This document shows, piece by piece, positions 33,168 through 41,603 of a DNA stretch of 64,000 nucleotides. The translations under genes were made by a program, and so were the position numbers. Within the stretch, counting starts at the first letter, position 1; every line of letters starts with the position of its first letter. The DNA lies in contig JADJQX010000006.1 in NCBI GenBank assembly GCA_016712525.1, positions 248,001 through 312,000 on the forward strand. The letters run 5' to 3'. The notes beneath the pieces are model-generated. The model saw nothing but the letters and a program-made list of their open reading frames with translations, searched no databases and was not told where the DNA came from. The DNA is from Myxococcales bacterium. Its GTDB lineage: Bacteria > Myxococcota_A > Polyangia > Polyangiales > Polyangiaceae.

Positions 33168-33848
33168 TCAGGGGAGCGCGGCGGGATCGACGAGGAGCGC
33201 TTCGACGAAGCGCGCGCGAAGGTAAAATCCCTTCTTTACCGTGCGGATCTCGTCCCCGTCGGGGGTGGTCGCGCGGACGGTCTTCTCGCCGTTCCGCGCC
33301 TTCGGGCGCACCTGGAGGTACCTGCCCCAGTGCGCCGTGACCTCTTCGATGCGGCCCGCGCCGAACGCCCCCATGATCTCGTCGAAGTCGGCCCCGAGCG
33401 CGGCGTCCTGCGCCGGCGTGGGCGAGAAGAGCACGGGGAGCCCGACCCGCCGCTTCGTCCAGTCCGGGGCCTCGGCCAAGATCGGGACGAAGAGCACACG
33501 CGCGAGCTTCCTTCGTGCCCACGAGGTCTCCCAGCGGGCGTTCTCCGCGTCGAGCAGGTCGAGGACACACACGTAGGTCGACTCGATCGCGCGCCCGCTC
33601 GCGCGCATCGGCACGGTCTTCAGCTCGACGCCGAGGTGGGCGAAGTCGGGCTCGCTCCGAGATCCGGCCGTCGCGCCGAGCGCTCGCTCGAGCAGCGCGC
33701 CCCACGAGCCCTTGGTGCGCACGGGCGACGCGTCGATGCGGGTGCCTACGGCACGGGCGATCGCTCCGAGGTCGTGGCCCGCGAGGGCACGTGCGCGCCG
33801 GAGGAGCTCGGGCTCGGTGCGCGGAGGGGCCGGGATCAGGGTGGACAT
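33168..33848 (-). CDS. mutH: DNA mismatch repair endonuclease MutH
   Basis: A 226-residue protein, close to the 229 residues of E. coli MutH. The active site has the family spacing: Asp in PDFAHLGVELKTVP with Glu-x-Lys seven residues on (D-x6-E-x-K), an upstream GSWGALLERAL block, and RRKLARVLFVPI, the conserved Lys-containing strand. MutH nicks the unmethylated strand at hemimethylated GATC after MutS/MutL activation. MutH is known mainly from gammaproteobacteria that use Dam-directed repair, so a full-length copy in this background is unexpected. It overlaps the 3' end of the upstream lipoprotein gene by 13 bp. No dam gene is in the window. A Sau3AI-like restriction role is an alternative. 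Confidence 0.88.
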   Translation of the reverse strand: MSTLIPAPPRTEPELLRRARALAGHDLGAIARAVGTRIDASPVRTKGSWGALLERALGATAGSRSEPDFAHLGVELKTVPMRASGRAIESTYVCVLDLLDAENARWETSWARRKLARVLFVPILAEAPDWTKRRVGLPVLFSPTPAQDAALGADFDEIMGAFGAGRIEEVTAHWGRYLQVRPKARNGEKTVRATTPDGDEIRTVKKGFYLRARFVEALLVDPAALP

Positions 33849-34768
33849 GCTGCGTCGAAATCGTGAATAAATCCCTGTGTTTCCAGTTCGCTCCAGCGCC
33901 GCGCGAGCAGCGCCTCGGCCTCCGGCGCGCGCGCGAGCAGGGCCCGCGTGAAGGGCTCGTCGCCCGGGAGCGCCCGCCCGACGAGAGCCCGGGTCGCGTG
34001 GGCGGCGGCGAGGGCGTAGAGCGTCGACGCACGCCTCCTGCCGCGCGCGTCGGCCGTGAGGGCTCGCTCGAACGCCGCGTGCACCTCGCTCTGGTCGCGC
34101 AGATCGGTGGCGACCTGAAACAGAGCGGCCGCGACGGTCGCGCGCCCTCCGTCGTTCGCCGAGAGCGTGCCCGTGCGCGTATCCTCGAGGGCCAGGGGCA
34201 AGAGGGGATCTCCCTCGTAGCGCGGATCCTCGTGCACGACCTCGAGGCGAATCGCCCGGGGCGGTGGCGCACGGAGGGCCCGCGCGAGCGCCGCCGAGAG
34301 CTCGGGGAACGACTCGGGCAAAAAGGCGCGCAACCTGCGCGCCGCGAGGTCGACGTGGCCGGTCGCGAGCGGCCAGATCTGCGAGAAAAACCAGGGAAAG
34401 ACGCCCGCGAAGGCGCCATCCAGGCCCGACGGCGCGAGCGCCCGCTTCGCGCAATCGAGGTCGCCGCACTCACCGAGCGCGCGTGTCGTGCGGCGCGCGA
34501 GGTCGTCCGTGCCCGTCGTCTCGAGCACGGTGGCATAGGTCCGTCTCGCCTCGCGAGCGGCCTCGGGCGCGCGAAGCTCGGGGGTGGTCCCGAGCCGGAC
34601 GAGCCACACGTGCGCTTCCACGAAGGCGCTCGTCTGCACGGTCGTGGGGCCGTCGGTCGTGCGCGTGACCGCAGGCGCTATGCGGGGCGGGAGGCGTACG
34701 GGCTCGTCGCGTGCGCATCCGAGCGCGAGGCCACACAGGAGCGAAGCCAAGGCCCCTTGGCCTCTCAC
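33836..34768 (-). CDS. Lipoprotein of unknown function
   Basis: A 310-residue protein. The GTG at 34768 gives VRGQGALASLLCGLALGC, a short signal with lipobox. It overlaps the stop of the thioesterase gene (GTGA), so the two are coupled. The rest is mostly helical and Ala/Arg-rich with patterns such as FTRALLARAPEAEALLARRWSEL, suggestive of TPR-like repeats. There are two Cys in GECGDLDCAKRAL. Its 3' end overlaps mutH by 13 bp, giving the order thioesterase, lipoprotein, mutH in one probable operon. Function unknown. Confidence 0.72.
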   Translation of the reverse strand: MRGQGALASLLCGLALGCARDEPVRLPPRIAPAVTRTTDGPTTVQTSAFVEAHVWLVRLGTTPELRAPEAAREARRTYATVLETTGTDDLARRTTRALGECGDLDCAKRALAPSGLDGAFAGVFPWFFSQIWPLATGHVDLAARRLRAFLPESFPELSAALARALRAPPPRAIRLEVVHEDPRYEGDPLLPLALEDTRTGTLSANDGGRATVAAALFQVATDLRDQSEVHAAFERALTADARGRRRASTLYALAAAHATRALVGRALPGDEPFTRALLARAPEAEALLARRWSELETQGFIHDFDAACPP

Positions 34769-35214
34769 GGCGTCTTCGGCTCGTCGCGCTTCAGGACGAC
34801 GTTGTAGACCCCTTTGCCCGTCGCCACGGCGGTCGCGGGCTCGTCGGGGTGGAAGACGCGCATGTCGCTCACGCCCACGCGATTTCCCTGGCGCACGACG
34901 GTGGCCTCGCACGCGAGCGTCGTGAGGCGTGCAGGGCGCAGGTAGTCGACCCGAAGATCGATCGTCGAGACGCGACCTCGTGTGTCGCCGATGCCCGTCC
35001 ACACGGCCATTCCCCCGGCGGTATCGGCGAGCGTCGACAGCACTCCCCCGTGGAGGGCGGGGCGCATCGGATCCCCGACGAGCTCCTCTCGAAACGGGAT
35101 GACGATGCGAACGAACCCCTCCCGCACCTCTTCGCACTTCATCCCGAGAAAGCGGTTGAACGGGATGAGCTGCTCCATGACGTGGATCAGCGCATCGAAG
35201 GCAGGTTTATGCAT
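34765..35214 (-). CDS. PaaI/hotdog-fold thioesterase
   Basis: A 149-residue protein with the hotdog thioesterase core: MKCEEVREGFVRIVIPF, then RPALHGGVLSTLADTAGGMAV (the HGG..TLAD catalytic helix), and LRVDYLRPA. Members hydrolyse acyl- or aryl-CoA thioesters. Its ATG at 35214 overlaps the end of the frameshifted zinc-ribbon gene (stop 35207), and its stop overlaps the next gene's start. It is therefore embedded in a run of tightly packed minus-strand genes. The CoA substrate is not evident. Confidence 0.92.
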   Translation of the reverse strand: MHKPAFDALIHVMEQLIPFNRFLGMKCEEVREGFVRIVIPFREELVGDPMRPALHGGVLSTLADTAGGMAVWTGIGDTRGRVSTIDLRVDYLRPARLTTLACEATVVRQGNRVGVSDMRVFHPDEPATAVATGKGVYNVVLKRDEPKTP

Positions 35215-36791
35215 TTTGCACGTACTGCGACTCGATCCAGCGGGATTGCCCGTCTTGGAAGACCACGAGCACGTGCTGCCCTTGCACTTGTTGCACCTGG
35301 CCGGGGTAGCGCGACCCGTTTCCCCACATCACGGACACGTTCATTCCGGCGACGAACGCGCCGAACGCGGCCGCCGCGGGCCCGGGTGCGGCCTGGACGG
35401 GCTGGGCGTACGGGTTCGCGTAAGGAGCGTGGAGGCCCGCGAGCGGGTCGTAGGGGCTCGCGGCTTGTCCGTATGCCGGGGCCGCCTGCTGGCCATACGC
35501 CTGAGCGGGCTGAGCGTACGGATTGGCGGTTTGGGCCTGAGCAGGCTGAGCGTAGGGGTTCGCTTGGGCGGGCTGAGCGTAGGGGTTCTCGGCCGCGGGC
35601 TGAGCGTAGGGATTGGCGGTTTGGGCCTGGGCGGGCTGAGCGTAGGGGTTGGCGGTTTGGGCCTGGGCGGGCTGAGCGTAGGGATTGGCGGTTTGGGCCT
35701 GGGCGGGCTGAGCGTAGGGATTGGCGGCTTGGGCCTGGGGGCGAGCGAGGGATTGGCGGCTTGGGCCGGGCGGGCACAGTGGCAGCTTGGCCCTGAGGGG
35801 GCTGGCCGTAGGGATTGGCAGTTTGAGCCTGAGGGGGCTGGCCGTAGGGATTGGCGGCTTGAGCCTGAGGGGGCTGGCCGTAGGGATTGGCGGCTTGAGC
35901 CTGAGGGGGCTGACCGTAGGGATTGGCGGTTTGAGCCTGAGGGGGCTCCGCGTAAGGGCTCGCCTGAGCGGGGGTCGCCTGAGCGGGCTGGGAGTAGGGA
36001 TTGGCGGTCTGGGCTTGAGCGGGCTGTGCGTAAGGCATGCCGGGGGTCGCTGGCTGCGGGGGCTGACCGTAGGGGCTCGCCGGTTGCGCCGCGGCGGGCG
36101 GAATCGGTGCGGATCCAGCCTGGGGGCCCGCGGGCTGGCCCTGACTTGGCGCGGGCAGTCCCGCGCTCGCCGAGGCCGGGCGGGCCGAGAAGGCCGCGGC
36201 CTGTTCCGCGCTGGCCGGGCCGCCCGTGAGCGGAGGGGAGGGGCCGTCCCCAGGGCCCGCGCTCGCCGGCGTCGCGCTGGCGGCCGCCGCGCCCGGAGCT
36301 TCCCCGCGGAAGCTCGGCGGTGGAGGTACGGGGATGTAGGGATCGGGTGTGGTGCCGGTCATGGCGAAGCCCGCCGACGCGGGCTCGGGCGATGGCGCCG
36401 CCCCGAGGCCGGGCGACGTGACGGCGGGCGCCTGCGGGGCGAGCTCCTTCGGATCGGTCGTCGTCGCGAGCGGAGATGCGGCCGGAGAGGCCCCCGGCTT
36501 CGGGGGAGGCGCCCCGAACTGCGCGAGCAAGTTGGGCATGGCCGAGAGAGGCACCGTCGCGTTGATGGGCTTCTTCGGGGCGGGCTTCGCTTCGGCGGGG
36601 GCCGACGGCTCGGACGGCGGGCTCACGAGCGGCAACGAGGTGTTGTCGGGCATCGCGGTGCGCGCGAGGGGATCGACGTCACCGCCGGGCCGGCTCGGAG
36701 CTTCGGGGGCATCGCCCACGGGAGAGCCACACGCGGAACAGAACTTCTTCGAGCCGATGAGCTCGGCGTTGCACTTCGGGCACGTCGTCAT
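35207..36791 (-). pseudogene. Zinc-ribbon protein with Pro/Gln/Ala-Asn-Pro-Tyr repeats and a C-terminal Tudor-like segment, frameshifted
   Basis: The ATG at 36791 opens a double-CxxC zinc ribbon (CPKCNAELIGSKKFCSACGS, residues 4-23). A long Pro/Ala-rich linker and tandem copies of A-N-P-Y-(G/A)-Q-P-(P/A)-Q-A-Q-T/A follow. Near 35737-35790 the repeat pattern loses bases (one lost in a CAGG-to-CGG copy and four in a later copy), so the upstream frame runs into Arg/Ser-rich noise. The repeats and a well-formed end (NVSVMWGNGSRYPGQV, FQDGQSRWIESQYVQNA, stop at 35207) continue one frame away. The C-terminus resembles Tudor/Agenet-like modules. The protein would be about 530 residues if intact. Polymerase slippage, assembly error or true inactivation are all possible. 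Confidence 0.75.
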
Positions 36792-36866
36792 GGGATGTCG
36801 AATGCTCGCACGCGCGCCGCGCGGTGCCAACGCCGGAGCCGCGGGGCGCCGGGGGGGCCCGCCGCC

Positions 36867-36877
36867 GGGGGGGGGGG
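36867..36877. repeat. Homopolymer G11 tract in promoter region
   Basis: Eleven consecutive G residues (36867-36877) preceded by other G runs. They lie between the methyltransferase stop and the start of the zinc-ribbon gene, about 76-86 bp upstream of its ATG. Tracts like this are prone to slippage and sequencing error. Confidence 0.6.
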
Positions 36878-36922
36878 CCCCGCCACACTCACCCCCAAAG
36901 CGCTCGAGGCAGCCGCTCGCGC

Positions 36923-38518
36923 TCAGCGCGCCCTGTCGGAGCTCCTTCGGACCTCGATTCTCCCTGTAAATCCGCCGAGATCCACGTCGAGCGAGCGCTC
37001 GAGGGCGAGCCCCGCTGCCTCGGCGACCTCGTCGAGCGCCCGGCTCGGAGAGACCCAGACGAGGCGCCCCCCGGGGGCGAGCGCGCGTCCGATCTTCTCA
37101 ATCACCTGGCTCAAGAGAGGGGCATGCTCGCCGCGGATGCGCCGACCGAGCGGCGGGTTCGTGAGCACGGTCGTGAGACCCGGAGGCACTGGCGCCTCGA
37201 GGGCATCGGCGCAGACGAGTGAGATCGCGCGATCGACCTGTGCATGATGCATGTTGGTGCGCGCGGCCTCGAGGGCGCGCGGGTCGAGGTCGGTACCGAG
37301 CATCGACGCGTACGGCCCGAGGAGCGCGCGCTCGACGAGCTCGGTGCCCGACCCGCAGAACGGGTCCCACACGACGTCCCCCGGGGCGGGACACGACAGC
37401 CTGGCGAGCGCCGCCGCGATGGTCGGGTGGGACGCGGCGGGGACGTCGGCCTCTCGGTAGGCGAAGCGGTGCGCGAGCACGTCGCGAGGCTCGATGGCGA
37501 GCTCGATGCGCTCTCCGCGCTCGGCGACCCGCACCGTGAACGCGCTCGCGCGAGGGTCGTTGAGCCACGGCCCCGGGTTTTCGGCGACGGCCCGCGCGAC
37601 GTCGAAGATGGCCGCTCTCCCGTAGCCTCGAGGGAGCTCGAGTCGAAACCTCGCGCGGTCTGCGCCCTGGGAGAAGGCGCTGGCGACGGCGCGGCTCTCC
37701 GGGGCGTCGAGCAGCTCCGCCACGCGTGCGGGCAGGGGGACGCCCGCGCGCCTCGGGGCGTCGACGACGAACGCGAGCGCCGTCGTGACGCGGGCCGCCG
37801 CGAGCTCCGTGAGGTCCCCCGAGGCGACCACCGTGACGTGTCCCTTCGCGGTCGCCACGACCGACGCGCCGCGGGCCGCGAGCTCCTCGGCGAGCACGCT
37901 CTCGAGGCCGTCGCGGCAGGTGCACCGGACCGTCGCGCGGTCGAAGCGTGCCGTACCGGCCGACGTGGTCTCGCGCGCCGTGGGGCGGCTCACCGTTCGC
38001 TCGAGCACGAGGCGGGCCTTGTCGAGGACGCGCTTCGTCTCGGCGTCGGTCGTGCGCAGCGCAGCGAGAGCCTCGAGTGTCCGCCCTGTGCCCACCTTGG
38101 CCGCGGCCTGCGCGAAGGCGCGAACGTCCTCCTCGCGGGTGGCCGACGCCAGGGCCTCGAGCAGCGGCCCTTCGCTCCCCTCGGGCCACACCTTCGCGAG
38201 CGAGGTCGCGGCCCACCGTCGCTCTTTGCCGGTGGCGTTCGTCAGGCGAAGGAGGAGGTAGGCGCGGGCCTCTTCGCTGCGCGACGCGCCCAACGTGCGG
38301 GCGACACGAAAGGCCTCACGCTCCCCCGGGGGAGCTCGCCTCGCGGCTTCCACGAGCGCGCGTGCGCCTGCCTCACCCGCCCGGACGAACGCGCCCTCGG
38401 CTCGATCGGCGAGGGCCTCGTCGGGCCCGGCCAACAACTCGTAAAGTCCCGAAAAGTCACGCTTTCCTGGCGTGAAGCCCGGGTCGTCGATGCGCTCCGC
38501 GAGGGGCCTGTCCAGCAT
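36923..38518 (-). CDS. HEAT-repeat + THUMP-type RNA methyltransferase fusion
   Basis: A 531-residue protein. Residues 1 to about 170 are Ala/Leu/Arg-rich helical repeats of HEAT type (AGARALVEAARRAPPGEREAFRVAR, AYLLLRLTNATGKERRWAATSLAKVW). The rest matches THUMP-containing class I methyltransferases (Trm14/RlmL-like): CTCRDGLESVLAEELAARGA (THUMP start), DPFCGSGTELVERAL (SAM motif I) and TNPPLGRRIRG (NPP catalytic block, Leu in place of the usual Tyr/Phe). It probably makes m2G or m6A in tRNA or rRNA. The HEAT fusion is unusual and may add a protein-binding surface. Starts with ATG at 38518 (MLDRPLAERID). Confidence 0.88.
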   Translation of the reverse strand: MLDRPLAERIDDPGFTPGKRDFSGLYELLAGPDEALADRAEGAFVRAGEAGARALVEAARRAPPGEREAFRVARTLGASRSEEARAYLLLRLTNATGKERRWAATSLAKVWPEGSEGPLLEALASATREEDVRAFAQAAAKVGTGRTLEALAALRTTDAETKRVLDKARLVLERTVSRPTARETTSAGTARFDRATVRCTCRDGLESVLAEELAARGASVVATAKGHVTVVASGDLTELAAARVTTALAFVVDAPRRAGVPLPARVAELLDAPESRAVASAFSQGADRARFRLELPRGYGRAAIFDVARAVAENPGPWLNDPRASAFTVRVAERGERIELAIEPRDVLAHRFAYREADVPAASHPTIAAALARLSCPAPGDVVWDPFCGSGTELVERALLGPYASMLGTDLDPRALEAARTNMHHAQVDRAISLVCADALEAPVPPGLTTVLTNPPLGRRIRGEHAPLLSQVIEKIGRALAPGGRLVWVSPSRALDEVAEAAGLALERSLDVDLGGFTGRIEVRRSSDRAR

Positions 38519-38622
38519 GGGCGCCGTTCTCTATCACTCCTCCCGTAACCTACGAGGGTGTTCGCACGTAGTGTGTCCGGAGGAAGGCGCATCCGGTCAC
38601 GGAGCGCGACATCGAACCCACC

Positions 38623-39324
38623 ATGAACGAGCTCAAACCAAGCATGGGGCGCCGCGTCTTCTTGGGGGCGCTCACGGCCGGCACCGTCGTCTCGGTGCTC
38701 GGCGGCGCCCACTACGTGCTCGCGAGCGAGGAGGACGAGCGGCGCGCCCGAGAGACACGCCGCCCCGACGGGCGCCCGAGGTTGCCCCCGGGGCAGTATC
38801 TCCTTCGTCAGCTCAAGCCGATGGGAGGCACCGAGGGGGATCCGAGCCCCGGCGCGTTCCGCCTCCGGGTCCACGGTGACGTCGAAGCGCCGTTCACGAT
38901 CGATTTCGCCGAGCTCCTCCGGATGCCTCAGATCGATCAGACGTGCGACGTGCACTGCGTGACCAAGTGGTCGGCCCTCGACGTGCGCTGGACGGGCGTG
39001 CGTGTCGCCGATCTCGTCGCTCGCGCGAAGCCCAAGGCCACGGCGCGCTATCTCGTGTTCGAGGCGGCCGCGGGCTACACCGCGAACCTCCCGCTCCGCG
39101 ACGCGCTCCAGCCCAACGTGCTCGTGGCCCACAAGCTCCACGGCGCGAGCATCCCGCGGCCGCACGGCCCCCCGGTGCGCGCGCTCGTCCCCGACCTCTA
39201 CTTTTGGAAGAGCGCGAAGTGGCTCCAGGGCATCAAGATCGTCTCACGGGACGAGCCCGGCTACTGGGAGACGCGCGGGTACCACAACCACGCCGACCCC
39301 TGGAAAGAAGAGCGGTATGGCTGA
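38623..39324 (+). CDS. Periplasmic molybdopterin oxidoreductase (sulfite oxidase/MsrP-like fold)
   Basis: A 233-residue protein with a Tat-type N-terminus (SMGRRVFLGAL), so it is exported folded with cofactor. The sulfite-oxidase-fold molybdopterin domain covers about residues 80-225. The Mo ligand Cys is in CDVHCVTKWSALDVRW, and YTANLPLRDAL, LVAHKLHGASIPRPHGPPVRALVPDLYFWKSAKWL is the pterin-binding region. It is shorter than E. coli MsrP but similar in blocks. Its TGA stop overlaps the start of the following membrane gene (ATGGCTGA), so the two proteins are made together. Likely a methionine-sulfoxide or other S/N-oxide reductase. The substrate is not readable. Confidence 0.9.
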   Translation: MNELKPSMGRRVFLGALTAGTVVSVLGGAHYVLASEEDERRARETRRPDGRPRLPPGQYLLRQLKPMGGTEGDPSPGAFRLRVHGDVEAPFTIDFAELLRMPQIDQTCDVHCVTKWSALDVRWTGVRVADLVARAKPKATARYLVFEAAAGYTANLPLRDALQPNVLVAHKLHGASIPRPHGPPVRALVPDLYFWKSAKWLQGIKIVSRDEPGYWETRGYHNHADPWKEERYG

Positions 39325-39991
39325 CGCCCCGACCGAGGCTCCGGCAGCCCCCGAAGCCGACGCGCGCCCCGACACGCTCGCGAAGAAGCGCCCCGGCACC
39401 CGCTCTTCGTTCGCCTTGAGGCCCTGGGTTCGGGCAGCGCACCGCGATCTCGGCTACCTCGCCGTCGGGCTCACCCTCGTCTACGCGACGAGCGGCCTCG
39501 CGGTGAACCACCTCACCGACTGGAAGGACGGAGACGCAAACTTCTCGAGCTACTCGGTCGACGTCGACACGGGCCCGCTTCCTGCGAAGACGGGCGACGC
39601 CACCAAAGACGACGAGGCCCTCGCGGCCGCCGTCGCGAAGCGCCTCGGCATCACCGTCGCGCCTCGGGAGGTCTATCGGGTCGACCCGACCAAGGTCGAC
39701 GTCACCTTCGAGCGGCGCACGCTCCACATCGACGAGGCTCGCCAAGTCGTCACCGACGAAGGCCAAAAACCTAGGTTTTTCCTGCGGATAGCCAACTGGC
39801 TCCACCTGAACCGCGGCAAAAAGCAGTGGACCTACTTCGCGGACGCGTACGCCGCGGGGCTGCTCGTGCTCGCGATTTCGGGCCTCTTCATGATCCCGGG
39901 CAAGAAGGGGCTCCTCGGGCGCGGCGCGGTGCTCGTGGCCGTCGGGATCGCCGTCCCCGTGCTCTACGTCGTGCTCTCGGGCGGCCCCTGA
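39317..39991 (+). CDS. PepSY-associated membrane protein, likely electron-donor subunit
   Basis: A 224-residue protein starting at the ATG at 39317, 7 bp before the upstream stop. After a Pro/Ala-rich N-terminal tail come three membrane helices: AAHRDLGYLAVGLTLVYATSG, AYAAGLLVLAISGLFMI and VLVAVGIAVPVLYVVLSG. A PepSY-like periplasmic domain lies between the first two. His residues near the membrane faces (AHRDLGY, VNHLTDW, NWLHLNR) could coordinate heme, as in membrane electron donors of MsrPQ type, although the sequence is not MsrQ. It is probably the quinol-coupled partner of the molybdopterin enzyme. A GC-rich hairpin follows at 40005. Confidence 0.8.
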   Translation: MADAPTEAPAAPEADARPDTLAKKRPGTRSSFALRPWVRAAHRDLGYLAVGLTLVYATSGLAVNHLTDWKDGDANFSSYSVDVDTGPLPAKTGDATKDDEALAAAVAKRLGITVAPREVYRVDPTKVDVTFERRTLHIDEARQVVTDEGQKPRFFLRIANWLHLNRGKKQWTYFADAYAAGLLVLAISGLFMIPGKKGLLGRGAVLVAVGIAVPVLYVVLSGGP

Positions 39992-40004
39992 CACGATCAC
40001 GAAA

Positions 40005-40030
40005 GGGCCAGCCCCTGGTGGAGCCGGCCC
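40005..40030. terminator. Hairpin between convergent genes
   Basis: GGGCCAGC and GCCGGCCC pair over 8 bases with one mismatch, with a ten-base loop. It lies in the 93-bp gap between the PepSY membrane gene and the convergent lipoprotein gene. There is no strong T-run, so termination strength is uncertain. Confidence 0.35.
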
Positions 40031-40084
40031 TCGCGCGGAGCCCCTCGATGGTTGCAGAGTACAGCCAGCGTTCAGGCTGCTAGC

Positions 40085-41470
40085 TCACCACGGGAACCAC
40101 TCGCGGGGGATCTTCTGCCAGGCGGTGGGGCGGCGCGGATCGCCCTCGGGGAGCACGAGCGAGCCGACGAACTCGGCGTGCTCGTAGACGCTGCCGATCG
40201 AGCGCGAGATGCTGTCGAGGTCCGTGTCGCTCACGACGCCGTTGCTCGTGGCCTTGTAGAACTGCACCGTGACGCGCACCGGGAACCGCGTGTCGCGTTC
40301 GAGCTTGAGGCCGCGCGCTTCGTCGAATTTCCCGAGGTTCGGGCCATGTCCGAGCACAGCCTGCTCGACGTCGCTCCTCCTCCGCCCGGCGCCCTCGTCC
40401 TCTTGCATGGGGGCGGCCGCGGCGGGTGCGCCCTTCGCCGCCCCACCGAGTTGCCCGAACCCACCGCCTCCCGGGCCCCAGCCCCCGCGGTTGGGCCGCG
40501 GAGCCTGAACGAGCGGCACCTGAACGAGGAAGAGCACGTCGGCGCCCTTCGCGAGGGCCGATTTGTCGTCTTCGGTCTTCGGGCCACCTTGGGCGGCGAT
40601 GCGGCCTTCGACGTCTGATTTTCGCTCGCCGGTGAACGCGGCGCGCTGCCCGCCGTTGTTGAAGTAGAGCTCCTGGCCCCAGCCGACCGCCGTGGCCTCT
40701 TCGCCCCGGTTCTCGACGACCTGGATGCTCGTCCCCTGGCGCGTCACCAAGATCGAGAGCACCGCGGGCGAGCCCGGGAACGACTGGTAGTTGAAGAGCA
40801 CCGGGTTGAACTCCACCTTGCCGGTCTTCGGGATGGGGAGGAACACGGCCTGCGCGCTCACGAGGAAGTGCGAGTCGCGCGCGGCGAGCAGGTTGCCCGA
40901 GCCGAGCAGGTTCGAAGGCGCGGTCATGAACTTGCGAACGTCGCGGAGCACGTCCGAGAGCGGCACCGACGAGAGCGCGCTCCCCTCACGCTGGTTGCCC
41001 ACGCGAACGAAGAACTTGTCGGCGGGGACGTCTCCCGTGCGGTCGGAGAAGTTCGGGAAGCGCATCACCGGCATGACCGCCCCGGTGAAGCCGCGCTCGT
41101 CGCGCATGCGCACCTGGAGCGAGAGATCGGAGATGTTCGGGCCGACCGAGGAGCCCACCGAGCGCCCCGTGTCCTCCCACGCGACGTTCACGACCGAGAG
41201 CCCGCGCCGCGAGACCCGCTGCGTGAGCTCGGAGTCGTTCGGCATGCCGACGACCTTGTTCACCGTGGCGCGGAGCTCTTCTTGGGCCGTGCGGTCGCGG
41301 ATGCCCCACTCGCCCGGCTCGGGCTTCGGTCCGTCGTTCGTGGCGAGCGGCATCGCGCTGCCAGGTGCTCCCGTGGTGGGCGGCGCCTGGACCACGATGA
41401 TTTTCTCGCGGGTGCACGCGGCGAAGAGGGTGACCGAGAGCAGAGCCGCGAGGCCAAGTGTCCTGAACAT
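40085..41470 (-). CDS. Lipoprotein of unknown function, Gly-rich insertion
   Basis: A 461-residue protein with a signal ending LFAAC. The central part looks like alternating beta-strands with PNFSDRTGDVPADKFFVRV, LFNYQSFPGSPAVLSILVTRQGTSIQVVENRGE and ELYFNNGGQRAAFTGER. A Gly/Pro-rich insertion (GGWGPGGGGFGQLGG, about residue 330) splits it. No catalytic motif is visible. Similar large lipoproteins with a repeated beta architecture occur in myxobacteria and may be surface or secretion components, but I cannot identify this one. It is divergent from the SDR gene with a 133-bp gap. Confidence 0.82.
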   Translation of the reverse strand: MFRTLGLAALLSVTLFAACTREKIIVVQAPPTTGAPGSAMPLATNDGPKPEPGEWGIRDRTAQEELRATVNKVVGMPNDSELTQRVSRRGLSVVNVAWEDTGRSVGSSVGPNISDLSLQVRMRDERGFTGAVMPVMRFPNFSDRTGDVPADKFFVRVGNQREGSALSSVPLSDVLRDVRKFMTAPSNLLGSGNLLAARDSHFLVSAQAVFLPIPKTGKVEFNPVLFNYQSFPGSPAVLSILVTRQGTSIQVVENRGEEATAVGWGQELYFNNGGQRAAFTGERKSDVEGRIAAQGGPKTEDDKSALAKGADVLFLVQVPLVQAPRPNRGGWGPGGGGFGQLGGAAKGAPAAAAPMQEDEGAGRRRSDVEQAVLGHGPNLGKFDEARGLKLERDTRFPVRVTVQFYKATSNGVVSDTDLDSISRSIGSVYEHAEFVGSLVLPEGDPRRPTAWQKIPREWFPW

Positions 41471-41603
41471 TTGAGAAATCCTAGGGTTGGGCGCCCTCCG
41501 CCGTGCGTAGCCGGGGGAGCGGGAGTGTGCAGGATACGACGCACGACGATCGCGTTGGATCTCCCGTTGACCGCGCGAAACGCAGGGTGTCTCTTTCTAG
41601 CCC

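Noticed and set aside
35560..36000. Repeat array resembling CRISPR spacers
   Set aside because: Units are short, in-frame and encode ANPY-type peptide repeats without unique spacers, so it is coding repetition in the zinc-ribbon gene.
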